Part shown: piece by piece, positions 16,479 through 25,016 of the stretch
Layout: the number at the start of each line of letters is the position of its first letter
How positions within the stretch are numbered: the first letter of the stretch is position 1
DNA from: Luteibacter pinisoli
Lineage (GTDB): Bacteria > Pseudomonadota > Gammaproteobacteria > Xanthomonadales > Rhodanobacteraceae
Length of the DNA stretch: 64,000 nt
Direction: 5' to 3'
Assembly (NCBI RefSeq): GCF_006385595.1
Contig: NZ_CP041046.1
Span: forward strand, 2,418,001 to 2,482,000
Translations under genes and position numbers: made by a program
The notes under the pieces: generated by a model
Told to the model about the DNA's origin: nothing
What the model saw: only the letters and a program-made list of their open reading frames with translations
Databases searched by the model: none

Positions 16479-17977
16479 GGCGTGCCCTCCACGTCGAAGC
16501 GCTGGGTGGCGATGAACGCGGCGGCGTCCTCATTGAACTGCCCGTCGGTCGCCCCGCGGATGGCGGTGTGATTGAACGGCACGTAGATCCATGCGCCCGG
16601 CGCGAGCACGCGCGGCGGGTCACGGTTCCATGCCGCGATGTTCTGCGGAAAGACGGTACCGTCGGGCTGGATGACGAAGATCCTGTCCGGGTCCGCGGCC
16701 TTCGAAGGCGGGCAATCGGCGAGATAACGGCGCGCGTCCTGCAGAGCGACATGAGGCACGCGGCATGGTTTGGCGACGGCGCCGACGATACGAACCCCGG
16801 TCGGACGCTGCGGATAATAGAGGGTGTCGCCCGGCTCGGTCGTGAGGTTGTCGGGTGGCGAGACCTCCAGCTGGGCCGGGTCAAGCACCACGCTGGTGCG
16901 GCGCCCGGTGACCGGCAGCGACGTAATCCAGGCCTGGAAGGCCGCGGCATCGGTGCCGAGTGCGTCCTTGCCGTGGCTGAGGGCGTCCATGCGGATGACG
17001 CCCAGTTCAAACACCACGCCCGCTTTCAGCCGGACCTGGTCGGGCACGAGTGACGGCCGCAACCAGGCGGCGCCCGCCACGTATGCATCCGGCTTCACCC
17101 GTGCCGCCCCGGCCAGTTCGGCAAGCCGTCCCGTGGACGGATAAACGGCTGTATCCGGTTGATCGGCGGATCCGGTGTACGGGCGAAGCTGAATCAGCTC
17201 GAGCGGAAAGCCAGGCGCGACGTACTGACGACTCTTCCAGATGAAACCGTCGGCCGGATCGACCCAGTAACGGTTGGTAAAACTGCCACCGGCACCGCTC
17301 AGGCGCTCGTCGTAGCGGCGCAGATGGTGAACCGTGCCGAGGATCTCAATGTCCTCCGAGCCGCCAGGCGACAGTGTCGCCTGCATCACGATGCCGCCCC
17401 GGTAACCGGGGGACCAGTCCACCGTACGTGTATACGTCGTGGGCGAAGTGACGTGCTGGAGCCCTTCATCAAAGGGATCTACCGCACCAGGCACCGTGCT
17501 GGAGAGATTCTGCGGAAAACCGGTGGTCCTTACGACGAGGCCCTTGCGCGTAAAGACGATGTCGTCGCCCTGGCCGTACCAGCCAAGCAATCCGTCCTGC
17601 ACTTTGCCGAGAATGAGGATGGCCTGCCCCTGTGGCCCGTTGGCCTGGAGCTGGTAATACGGCGACGCTGCCACGAATTCCGCCGTGGGATGCACCGATT
17701 CTCCGTGGATGGAGAGACGGATAGCCTCCACGCTTCCCCGGGATACCGCTGAGCAGCCCTGTATCGCGATAAGCGCGAGGGCGAGGCCGCCAAGGGCAAT
17801 GAAACGTAGCGCGCCGTATGCGCGTTGTCGGGCGTCAGGCCAAGACAAGATCAGCGATGGTCCGGCAAGTGGATTAAAGGGCCCGTCAGATAACTGAAAG
17901 AAAGGGCCCACATAGGACTGCACTGACTGAAGGACCTTCAACACACGTCCTTCGCACTCGGCATGTCCCACAGACAC
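16475..17977 (-). CDS. Fused YjbF (GfcB)-YjbG (GfcC) exopolysaccharide lipoprotein
   Basis: A 500-residue protein joining two families usually encoded separately. After a lipoprotein signal (ALIAIQGC, cysteine 75 from the first GTG) comes a YjbF/GfcB-like domain, with GCSAVSRG, TYTRTVDWSPGY and NRYWVDPADGFIWKSRQY lining up with E. coli YjbF. From about residue 270 a YjbG/GfcC-like region follows (AAWLRPSLVPDQ, LPVTGRRTSVVLDPAQLE, PGDTLYYPQRPTGVRIVGAV). The start is uncertain: the GTG at 17977 has no good ribosome site, and a TTG near 17846 would give a more normal signal length. It overlaps yjbH by four bases and lies downstream of the phosphatase gene. It is likely an outer-membrane-tethered periplasmic factor for polymer secretion. 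Confidence 0.8.
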   Translation of the reverse strand: MSVGHAECEGRVLKVLQSVQSYVGPFFQLSDGPFNPLAGPSLILSWPDARQRAYGALRFIALGGLALALIAIQGCSAVSRGSVEAIRLSIHGESVHPTAEFVAASPYYQLQANGPQGQAILILGKVQDGLLGWYGQGDDIVFTRKGLVVRTTGFPQNLSSTVPGAVDPFDEGLQHVTSPTTYTRTVDWSPGYRGGIVMQATLSPGGSEDIEILGTVHHLRRYDERLSGAGGSFTNRYWVDPADGFIWKSRQYVAPGFPLELIQLRPYTGSADQPDTAVYPSTGRLAELAGAARVKPDAYVAGAAWLRPSLVPDQVRLKAGVVFELGVIRMDALSHGKDALGTDAAAFQAWITSLPVTGRRTSVVLDPAQLEVSPPDNLTTEPGDTLYYPQRPTGVRIVGAVAKPCRVPHVALQDARRYLADCPPSKAADPDRIFVIQPDGTVFPQNIAAWNRDPPRVLAPGAWIYVPFNHTAIRGATDGQFNEDAAAFIATQRFDVEGTP

Positions 17978-18024
17978 TACACGACCAAAGCGGACTGAAA
18001 ACTGACTGACTGCGCGTTTTACGG

Positions 18025-18462
18025 CTAGAGATATTTCATCCAGCTGTTTACGCTGTTATCGATAAGCCTGTAGACATGTTCGAAGGCGGGGCGCCCCTGC
18101 CGATAGGGGTCCGGAATATCCTGCCCGTCGAGCCAGCGATCCAGCAGGAATACCTTCCCACTCGCTTCCGGCGCCATCCGGACAATGGAAGCGACATGGG
18201 CCCGCTCCATCGCCAACACCAGGTCGGCACGACGCAGGAGCGAGCGATCCAGCTGGCGCGCACGGTGCGCGCTACCGTCGATACCTGATTCGCGCAGGAG
18301 CTCCAGCGCGGTAGAGTCGATGCCGTGCCCGGTCATCGCGCCCAGGCCCGCACTGGAGACCTGCACCGTGCTTCCCTCGCCGAGGTGGCGACGGAAGAGG
18401 TATTCGGCGGTCGGGCTGCGGCAGATGTTGCCGATGCAGGTGACGAGGATCTGTTGGAACAT
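18025..18462 (-). CDS. Low-molecular-weight protein tyrosine phosphatase (Etp/Wzb-like)
   Basis: A 145-residue LMW-PTP. The internal ATG at 18462 is chosen because it yields the normal N-terminus MFQQILVTCIGNICRSP; an upstream GTG would add 25 unrelated residues. The P-loop CX5R is at Cys9-Arg15, and the general acid Asp is in DIPDPY near residue 114. In capsule systems such enzymes dephosphorylate a Wzc/Etk tyrosine kinase, and dephosphorylation cycles control polymer export. It heads the minus-strand group with the YjbF-YjbG fusion and yjbH, as etp accompanies gfc genes in E. coli. No matching kinase is visible in the window. Confidence 0.92.
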   Translation of the reverse strand: MFQQILVTCIGNICRSPTAEYLFRRHLGEGSTVQVSSAGLGAMTGHGIDSTALELLRESGIDGSAHRARQLDRSLLRRADLVLAMERAHVASIVRMAPEASGKVFLLDRWLDGQDIPDPYRQGRPAFEHVYRLIDNSVNSWMKYL

Positions 18463-18545
18463 GCGGGGCGAACACTCCCGAATAGGAAAAGACGAGGCAC
18501 GATGCAAGACGGCACCATGATAAACACCATACCCCACGCCTTGTG

Positions 18546-19151
18546 ATGTGGCATCACGTCACCAGCTTCGGCGACAGCGCCCTGCTGCTGCCGGTCATCG
18601 CGTGGATGGCCATCGTGCTGGGCATGTCACCACGACGGCGCGATGCGCTGCGCTGGATCCTTGCGGCCATCGGGTGTGGCGGCATGGTCGCGCTTTCGAA
18701 GCTGGCCTTCATGGCGTGGGGCATAGGCCCACCCGGACTCGATTACACCGGCTTCAGCGGACACACCGCGTTGGCCCTGCTGACCTGGCCAAGCCTTGCC
18801 GCCCTGCTGGTACGTCGCATGGCGACCCGGCCGCTCGCGTGGCTTGCCATCGCGGCAGGCGTGGCGCTCGGCGGCGCCGTGGGCATATCGCGACTTGCCT
18901 TGGAGGTGCACAGTGTTTCAGAGGTGACCATGGGCGCCACGCTCGGCGTCATCGTCGCCGCCTGGTTCATCCACGGTCTTCGCCGTGACGACGCCCCTCC
19001 CGCATGGCACCTGCTGCTCCTCGCCACGGGCATCGTCATCCTCTGGTTCATCTTCTACGGCCGGATCTTCCCTTCGCAGCATGTGCTGAAGGACATTGCG
19101 CTCTGGGTAAGCGGGCACTCGAATGTGTTTACCCGCCACACCCACCGGTAA
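18546..19151 (+). CDS. PAP2-family membrane phosphatase
   Basis: About 201 residues with five to six hydrophobic helices. The PAP2 motifs are partly visible: GFSGHTALALL (motif 2 with the acid His) and SRLALEVHSVSEVTMG (motif 3, SRX5HX3E, where Glu replaces the usual Asp). Motif 1 (KX6RP) is weak. Members hydrolyse lipid pyrophosphates or phosphates, including undecaprenyl pyrophosphate recycling needed for polysaccharide synthesis. GTG and ATG are adjacent possible starts; the ATG is used. It is divergent from the tyrosine phosphatase gene, with about 80 bases between them. Confidence 0.75.
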   Translation: MWHHVTSFGDSALLLPVIAWMAIVLGMSPRRRDALRWILAAIGCGGMVALSKLAFMAWGIGPPGLDYTGFSGHTALALLTWPSLAALLVRRMATRPLAWLAIAAGVALGGAVGISRLALEVHSVSEVTMGATLGVIVAAWFIHGLRRDDAPPAWHLLLLATGIVILWFIFYGRIFPSQHVLKDIALWVSGHSNVFTRHTHR

Positions 19152-19230
19152 CACCGCCGTCATGAAGCCTCCCTAGCATCCGCGCTTTCGCCTGCCGCCC
19201 GCGCGGCGGCTACGACGCAAGGGCGCACCT

Positions 19231-19737
19231 ATGCCAGACGCCTCTCCGGGCCTATCCCACCTGCTCCTGGAGCAGGACGGCCCGCTGCAGCGTTATATCC
19301 ACCGACGCGCCGGGCACGCGTGGGACGCGCAGGACCTGGTCCAGGAAACCTATCTGCGCCTGCTTTCGGCGGACCCCGACTCCATCCGGAATCCCGAGGC
19401 CTACCTGTTCACCGTCGCCACCAACCTGCTGCGCCAGCGCGCGGGCGGTCGGCAGACGGGTGGACGCGAAGACGGCGGCGTGGAAGAGGTGCTTGACCGG
19501 CTCGCCACGCCCTGCGAGGCCGCTGCCGGCGTCGACCAGGCGCTGCGCAGCAAGCGCCTGCAGGAGCTGATGGCCCGCCTGTCGCCGAAATGCCGCACCG
19601 TGCTGGTGCTGCATTACCGCGACGAACTGAACTACCGGGACATCTCGACGCAGCTCAACATCTCGGTGCACATGGTGAAGAAGTACATCGTCAAGGGATT
19701 GGCCGCGTGCCGGCAAGGGATGGGTCGATATGGATGA
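19231..19737 (+). CDS. FecI-like ECF sigma factor
   Basis: A 168-residue sigma factor with region 2 (YIHRRAGHAWDAQDLVQETYLRLL and NPEAYLFTVATNLLRQR) and region 4 (MARLSPKCRTVLVLHYRDELNYRDISTQLNIS), followed by VKKYIVKGLAACR. The length and the VHMVKKYIVKGLA ending are typical of FecI-type factors. Its stop overlaps the FecR-like gene by eight bases, and a receptor with an N-terminal signalling domain follows. The three make a cell-surface signalling relay in which ligand binding outside activates this sigma factor. Confidence 0.93.
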   Translation: MPDASPGLSHLLLEQDGPLQRYIHRRAGHAWDAQDLVQETYLRLLSADPDSIRNPEAYLFTVATNLLRQRAGGRQTGGREDGGVEEVLDRLATPCEAAAGVDQALRSKRLQELMARLSPKCRTVLVLHYRDELNYRDISTQLNISVHMVKKYIVKGLAACRQGMGRYG

Positions 19738-20788
19738 CGATCTCCGCCAGGCGGCGGCTCGACGGATCACCGAAGAGGCCGCACAGTGGCTGCTCGCCAA
19801 CCGCGAAGGGCTGGACGAATCGTCGCGCGACGCATTTCTCGCCTGGCTACGCCACTCGCCCGCGCACGTCGGTGAATACATGGCCATCGTCCAGTGGCAC
19901 GAGGAAATGCGCGAGGCCGCCGGGCGCGAGCCACTCGACACGCCTGCCCTCGTCGAGATGGCGGCAGCGGAGCCCGCCGTCGTGCCCTTGCGTCCGCATA
20001 CCAGCGTGCCGTCACGCTTCAACCCACGACACGCCGTCACGCCGCGCCGCCGGCACTGGCCATGGGCCGCGGCGGCCAGCATCGCGGCCGTCACGTTTGC
20101 CGCCCTCATGGCCTGGCATGCACATGCCCCCGTGCTGGCAGCAGGCACCGTGTACAGCGCACCCGCGGACGCGACCCGAAGCCTGACGCTCAGCGATGGC
20201 AGCCGGATCCAGCTCGATCGTGGCAGCGCGATCCGCGTCCATCTGGATGACCAGCGACGTGATATCGCCGTCCTTGGTGGCACCCTGCTGATCGACGTGG
20301 GCCATGCATCATCGGCGCCGCTGAGCGTCACGCTGGGCCGCACCGTCCTGCGCGACATCGGCACGGTGTTCCAGGTGAGCAACCATGCCAACAGCAGCGA
20401 TGTGACCGTGCTCAGCGGTCGCGTCGATGTACTGGCCCCGCGTGACGGCACCCAGGATGTCGTTGCACATCTACAGGGCGGCCAGGGCGCCACCCTGGAT
20501 GCCGATGGAACCCTCACCCGGCTCATTCCACGCAGCGACCTCACGCAGGATCTTGCGTGGCTTCCAGCCGAGATCGATTTCCGGGATACACCGATCGCCG
20601 AGGTGGCACGGCGCTTCAACGACTACGGCCAGGCGCCGCTGCTCATCGAAGACATGTCGCTGGGCCAGATGCGCATCAGCGGGCGTTTCCACGCACGCGA
20701 CCCCGCCGGGTTCGTGGCATACCTGCAAACGTTGCCCGGCGTGAAGGTCCGCCGCGACGCAGAAGGCGTACACGTCCATCGGCTGTAA
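19730..20788 (+). CDS. FecR-family transmembrane sigma regulator
   Basis: A 352-residue protein. The N-terminal DUF4880-type segment (AAARRITEEAAQWLLANREGLDESSRDAFLAWLR) is cytoplasmic and contacts the sigma factor. One membrane helix lies near residues 107-125 (WPWAAAASIAAVTFAALMAW). The periplasmic FecR domain follows (YSAPADATRSLTLSDGSRIQLDRGSAIRV), and the C-terminus (LAWLPAEIDFRDTPIAEVARRFNDY) is the STN-like secretin-fold part that meets the receptor. It transmits the receptor signal to the FecI-like factor. Confidence 0.92.
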   Translation: MDDDLRQAAARRITEEAAQWLLANREGLDESSRDAFLAWLRHSPAHVGEYMAIVQWHEEMREAAGREPLDTPALVEMAAAEPAVVPLRPHTSVPSRFNPRHAVTPRRRHWPWAAAASIAAVTFAALMAWHAHAPVLAAGTVYSAPADATRSLTLSDGSRIQLDRGSAIRVHLDDQRRDIAVLGGTLLIDVGHASSAPLSVTLGRTVLRDIGTVFQVSNHANSSDVTVLSGRVDVLAPRDGTQDVVAHLQGGQGATLDADGTLTRLIPRSDLTQDLAWLPAEIDFRDTPIAEVARRFNDYGQAPLLIEDMSLGQMRISGRFHARDPAGFVAYLQTLPGVKVRRDAEGVHVHRL

Positions 20789-20886
20789 GAAAAAATTCAT
20801 TGAAATAGCGGTACCCGACCGGCGTGCCGCCGACTCGTAGATGACATGCGTTCGCAGCGCACCGTCCTCCTTCATGAGTCTTTCCC

Positions 20887-23373
20887 ATGCGCACCAAGCT
20901 CGCCTTCCACCTCGCCCTGCTGCTCGGCACCCTGCCCGCGTCCGCCATCGCTGCTCAGGCAGCCACCGAAGCACCCATCGCTCCCATGCCACTGGACCAG
21001 GCGCTCGATACCTTTGCTCGGCAGACCGGCCTGCAGGTGGTATACACCCCTGACGCGGTGCATGCCCTGCGTAGCAAAGCCGTGCCGGCTGGGCTTGAGC
21101 CCAGGGGCCAGTTGCATGCCTTGCTGGCCGGCACCGGGCTGGACTATCGCTTCGTCACGCCGACCACCGTCACCCTCGTGGCCAGCGCCGGCACCGACAA
21201 AAGCGCCGCGGCCGCTCGCCGCGCCGCACCACTCCCGCCCATCAACGACGCCGAAAGCGCCGCCCGCGACCTCGCCCCGGTAAGCGTCCAGGCCAATACG
21301 GTCGACACCCTGGCGCCCAGCGCACCGCCGCTGGAAGCCACCCAGCCTACCTCCGTGATCGACGAGCGTTTCATCCGCGACGGCCTGCGGTTCAACTCGA
21401 ATTTCGACGACATCATCAAGTACGCCCCGAGCGTCACGGTGACGTCGCCCGAAGGCCCCGGCATGGGCAAGAACGAAGGCATCAGCATCCGTGGCTTCCA
21501 GGACGGCCAGTTCAACATCACGTTCGACGGCATTCCTTTCGGTGATGCGAGCGACCTGCACCACACGACGTCGGCGTACTTCAATAACCACGTCCTGGGC
21601 CAGGCTGAAATCGATCGCGGCCCCGGCGGCGGTTCCACCATCGGTAACGCCACGTTCGGCGGCACGGTAGGCCTGCGTTCGCGCGATCCTGGTGCCGTCG
21701 ATGGCATCACGCTGTACACCACGGCAGGCAGCTGGAACACCTTCGCCAGTGGCGTGAATGCCGAAGAAACCCTCGGTAATACGCGCATTTTCGCGGATCT
21801 CTCGAAGGAGAAGAGCGACACCTATCTGAAGGGTACCGACGACCAGCGCGAACACGCGTTCATCAAGACCATCACCACGCTGACGCCGACCACCACCCTG
21901 ACCTTCGTCAGCAGCTACAACCGCGAACACCAGAACACGGTGCAGGGCGCCACCAAACAGGAAATCGCCGATTTCGGCTGGCGTTATGGCCTGGGGAACG
22001 ATCCGGCGCTGCAGAGTTACAAGGGCTATAACAACGCAGCCTACTACTCGAACTTTACCTACGTGGGCCTCGCGACGCAGCTGGGCGCGTGGTCGATCGA
22101 CAACAAGGCTTACTACAACAGCTTCGACCACTGGGCGCGCAAGGCCACCGATGCGTCGGATAACAACCCAGCGGACAACGGCGTGACGCTGTACAACGCG
22201 GCGGGCAAGAAGGTATCGACCCTGAAAACGGATGTACCGGGCAAGCTCGCGGACTCCGGCTTCCACAGCTTCGGCGATGTATTGCGTTTCGAGCGCGAAC
22301 TCGGCCCGGGTGAACTGCAGACGGGCGCGTGGCTGGAACGCAGCCAGGACGCGCGCTACCAGTACCCGCTGGACCTGACCACGGGCACGCCCACCAACAC
22401 CAAGTACGGCTCGAAGTACAACTACATCCTTCGTGACCGCACCGACACCTTCCAGCCCTACGTGCAGTACGACTGGATGCTGACCGACACGCTCACCCTG
22501 AGCCCCGGCGTGCGCTACAGCACCGTCACCCGGCAGATGAACGCGCCGATCAGCAAGGAAAACGCCCAGGTTTCGCAGTACAACTCGGCCAACTACAACG
22601 CCACCCTGCCCTCGCTAAGCCTGCACGACAGCCTCAGTGACCACTGGAGCGCGTACGCGCAGGTCGCCAAGGGCTTTCTCGCGCCGCCGATCGACGTGAT
22701 CGAACTGGTCGGTTCCAAGCAGCTCAAGCCGGAGACGACGACGAACTACCAGCTGGGCACCGCCTTCGCGGACCGCGGCCTGACTTTCGGCGCCGATGTC
22801 TACTACATCGATTTCTCGAACTATCTGGCGGCCACGTTCGTCAACACCGACGAAGGCCAGCAGCAGACCTACCTCAATACGGGCGGCGCGATCTACAAGG
22901 GCGCCGAGGTCGAGGGCACGTGGGCGATGACGCCGACGCTTAGCCTTTACGGCAATGCGACGTATAACAAGGCGACGTACAAGAACACCGACACCCAGAT
23001 TGCCGGGGCACCGAAGGTCACCGCCGCGCTGGGCCTGCTCTACAGCAGCCCGCTCGGCTACTACGGCTCGCTGATGACCAAGTTCGTCGGCAAGCAGTAC
23101 GGCAGCGACAATGCCACGGACGACGCCGGCAACACGGTCTTCGTCGACGACAACCGCCTTGCCGGCTACGTCTCGACCGATGCGGCCCTCGGTTACCGCA
23201 GCAAGGACGGCGGCCCCACCGGCAAGGGCTGGTCGGTGAGCATGGACGTCAACAACATCTTCAACGTCCACAAGTTCATCGGTTATGCCGGCACGCAGAG
23301 CGTGAGCGGCGACGCGCTGTACTTCGGCTTGCCCGGCCGTGGCGTTTTCCTTGACCTGTCGTTGAAGCTGTAA
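20887..23373 (+). CDS. TonB-dependent receptor with signalling (STN) domain
   Basis: An 828-residue outer-membrane receptor. The signal peptide ends near residue 25 (ASAIAAQA). The STN domain spans about residues 37-100 (PLDQALDTFARQTGLQVVYTPDAV), then a linker, the plug (EGISIRGFQDGQFNITFDGIPFGDA, IDRGPGGGSTIGNATFGGTVGLRSRDP) and a 22-strand barrel ending in the aromatic-hydrophobic VFLDLSLKL. The STN domain and the FecI/FecR genes upstream show it is a transducing receptor. Its ligand is not evident: siderophore is the default for FecI systems, but the phytase gene two bases downstream suggests a phosphorylated or inositol compound. Confidence 0.92.
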   Translation: MRTKLAFHLALLLGTLPASAIAAQAATEAPIAPMPLDQALDTFARQTGLQVVYTPDAVHALRSKAVPAGLEPRGQLHALLAGTGLDYRFVTPTTVTLVASAGTDKSAAAARRAAPLPPINDAESAARDLAPVSVQANTVDTLAPSAPPLEATQPTSVIDERFIRDGLRFNSNFDDIIKYAPSVTVTSPEGPGMGKNEGISIRGFQDGQFNITFDGIPFGDASDLHHTTSAYFNNHVLGQAEIDRGPGGGSTIGNATFGGTVGLRSRDPGAVDGITLYTTAGSWNTFASGVNAEETLGNTRIFADLSKEKSDTYLKGTDDQREHAFIKTITTLTPTTTLTFVSSYNREHQNTVQGATKQEIADFGWRYGLGNDPALQSYKGYNNAAYYSNFTYVGLATQLGAWSIDNKAYYNSFDHWARKATDASDNNPADNGVTLYNAAGKKVSTLKTDVPGKLADSGFHSFGDVLRFERELGPGELQTGAWLERSQDARYQYPLDLTTGTPTNTKYGSKYNYILRDRTDTFQPYVQYDWMLTDTLTLSPGVRYSTVTRQMNAPISKENAQVSQYNSANYNATLPSLSLHDSLSDHWSAYAQVAKGFLAPPIDVIELVGSKQLKPETTTNYQLGTAFADRGLTFGADVYYIDFSNYLAATFVNTDEGQQQTYLNTGGAIYKGAEVEGTWAMTPTLSLYGNATYNKATYKNTDTQIAGAPKVTAALGLLYSSPLGYYGSLMTKFVGKQYGSDNATDDAGNTVFVDDNRLAGYVSTDAALGYRSKDGGPTGKGWSVSMDVNNIFNVHKFIGYAGTQSVSGDALYFGLPGRGVFLDLSLKL

Positions 23374-23377
23374 GGTG

Positions 23378-24640
23378 ATGTCGATGTCGATGACGTTTCG
23401 GATCGTGGGCCTGTTGCTCGCCCTTGGGATGCTGTCGCCGGGTGACACCCTGGCTGACGACGGTAGCCAGGCAACGGTGGTGCAGCGGATCATCCTGATG
23501 CGCCACGGCATTCGATCGCCGACCAAGGCGCCCGCGGACCTGGCGCGCTACGCCAGCGAGCCGTGGCCCGCATGGCCCGTGGCGCCCGGCCTGCTGACGC
23601 CCCATGGCATCGACACCCTGCGCTCGCTGGGCAAGCGCATGCGGCGGGACCTGGCCGACGCCGGCCTTCCCGCGGACGCCTGCAAGCGCGAGGTGCGGGT
23701 GATTGCCGACAGCACGCCGCGCAACCAGGCCAGCGCGAAGGCCTTGCTGGAAGGGCTTTCGCCTTCGTGCGCACCCGTCTGGCAAGCGTTCCCCGTGGGC
23801 CAGGACGACCCGCTATTCCGAGGCACTGGAGGAGGCGATGACGACGACAAGGCCGGCATCGATGCTGCAGCCATCGACGACACCACGCGCGCCACGATGG
23901 CGGAACTGCAGCAGGTACTGCTGGGTTGCCATGACGATGCCTGCCTGGCCAGGGCGAAGAGCGACGGCAAGCAGGTGTTGCTCGGGGGCGATGCGGCAAA
24001 GGCGCTAAAAACCGCGGGCTCGCTGTCCGAGAACATCATGCTTGCCTACGTGCAAGGCATGCCTGCCGCGCAGTTCGGCTGGGGAAGGCTCGATGCCGAA
24101 GGCGTCGCGCGAGTCATCGGCCTGCACAACGCGTCGTTCCGGCTGGCCCATGCCACACCAGAAGCCTCGCGCGGGCGCGGTGGCAACATGCTGGCCCACA
24201 TCAGCGCGACACTCGCCGAAGCCGCAGGGAGGCCCACCACGGTGAAGGCCCTGGCGCCGGCGGGAACCCGCGTACTCGTGCTCATCGGCCACGACACGGA
24301 CCTCGCCGCCCAGGCCGGCCTGCTTGGCCTCGACTGGCAGGCGGCGACCAAGGGTGACGACTTTCCGCCCGGGGGAGCCCTGGTCTATGACCTGGTGAAA
24401 GTTCCCGGCGGGTACGCCGTTCGCCTTTCCGTCGCGATGCCAACACTGGCCGCGCTTCGGGCGGGCGACGTCATTCCGGCAAACGCGGTCGTTCTGAAGT
24501 CCCTTCCACAGCCGGATTGTGGCGCGATCGCCCTGTGTCCCATCAGCAGCTTCGCAGCCACTTCCGGTCGCGCCGTGGGCGATGCGGTATCAGTCAGTGC
24601 TGCCAACGAGCCTATGACGTCTGCCGTCGGAGCCCCCTGA
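23378..24640 (+). CDS. Exported histidine acid phosphatase, phytase/glucose-1-phosphatase-like
   Basis: About 420 residues with a signal peptide. The active-site motif RHGIRSPTKAP near residue 40 fits RHGXRXP, and IGHDTDLAAQ near residue 308 is the C-terminal HD. Together with conserved RVIADSTPRNQAS and LPSG-like spacing they place it in the AppA/Agp branch of histidine acid phosphatases. These release phosphate from phytate or sugar phosphates in the periplasm. Three in-frame ATGs (23378, 23384, 23390) are possible; an AAGG eight bases before 23384 favours that one. It directly follows the TonB receptor and is likely in the same operon. Confidence 0.88.
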   Translation: MSMSMTFRIVGLLLALGMLSPGDTLADDGSQATVVQRIILMRHGIRSPTKAPADLARYASEPWPAWPVAPGLLTPHGIDTLRSLGKRMRRDLADAGLPADACKREVRVIADSTPRNQASAKALLEGLSPSCAPVWQAFPVGQDDPLFRGTGGGDDDDKAGIDAAAIDDTTRATMAELQQVLLGCHDDACLARAKSDGKQVLLGGDAAKALKTAGSLSENIMLAYVQGMPAAQFGWGRLDAEGVARVIGLHNASFRLAHATPEASRGRGGNMLAHISATLAEAAGRPTTVKALAPAGTRVLVLIGHDTDLAAQAGLLGLDWQAATKGDDFPPGGALVYDLVKVPGGYAVRLSVAMPTLAALRAGDVIPANAVVLKSLPQPDCGAIALCPISSFAATSGRAVGDAVSVSAANEPMTSAVGAP

Positions 24641-24699
24641 CGAGGCATCCCGGACGGCCGTCGAGTCCAACGACTACGGCATTCAGGGGCGTTCTCGCC

Positions 24700-24737
24700 T
24701 TGACGCCAGTGCGAATAAGGTTATATTAGAGTATAAC
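24700..24737 (+). promoter_or_regulatory. Sigma-70 promoter and operator of the mazEF pair
   Basis: A near-consensus -35 TTGACG (24700-24705) is spaced 16 bases from a -10 TATATT (24722-24727). The palindrome GTTATA-N6-TATAAC (24720-24737) covers the -10 box, so antitoxin binding there would block RNA polymerase. This is the usual autoregulation of such pairs. It lies 22 bases before the antitoxin start. Confidence 0.8.
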
Positions 24738-24758
24738 TTCTGCCATCGAGCGATCGCC

Positions 24759-25016
24759 ATGTACAAGACCAGCATCCGGAAGGTGGGTGGCTCGCTCATG
24801 CTAGCCATTCCACCTGTCTTGCTTGAGATTCTGCACCTCACTGCCGGTACCCAGGTCGGTATCGACATCGACGGTGGAAAGCTTGTGGTCACCGCCACCC
24901 GCGCGCCCGAATATTCTCTCGATCAGCTACTCGCACAGTGCCATCCAGAGCAGCCGCTATCCGAGGATGACCAGACCTGGACAGGTGGTACCGCTGCCGG
25001 CAATGAGCTCATCTGA
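24759..25016 (+). CDS. MazE/ChpS-like antitoxin
   Basis: An 85-residue protein with an N-terminal swapped-hairpin AbrB fold: YKTSIRKVGGSLMLAIPPVLLEIL and AGTQVGIDIDGGKLVVTA. An acidic, probably flexible C-terminus (EQPLSEDDQTW) would wrap the toxin. The stop overlaps the toxin start by one base. It should bind the palindrome over its own promoter and neutralise the toxin. Closest in style to ChpS of the ChpSB pair. Confidence 0.9.
   Translation: MYKTSIRKVGGSLMLAIPPVLLEILHLTAGTQVGIDIDGGKLVVTATRAPEYSLDQLLAQCHPEQPLSEDDQTWTGGTAAGNELI

Noticed and set aside
14649..16571. 640-residue open frame on the plus strand
   Set aside because: It is antisense to yjbH. It has the His/Arg/Ala-rich composition of a shadow frame and no recognisable domain.
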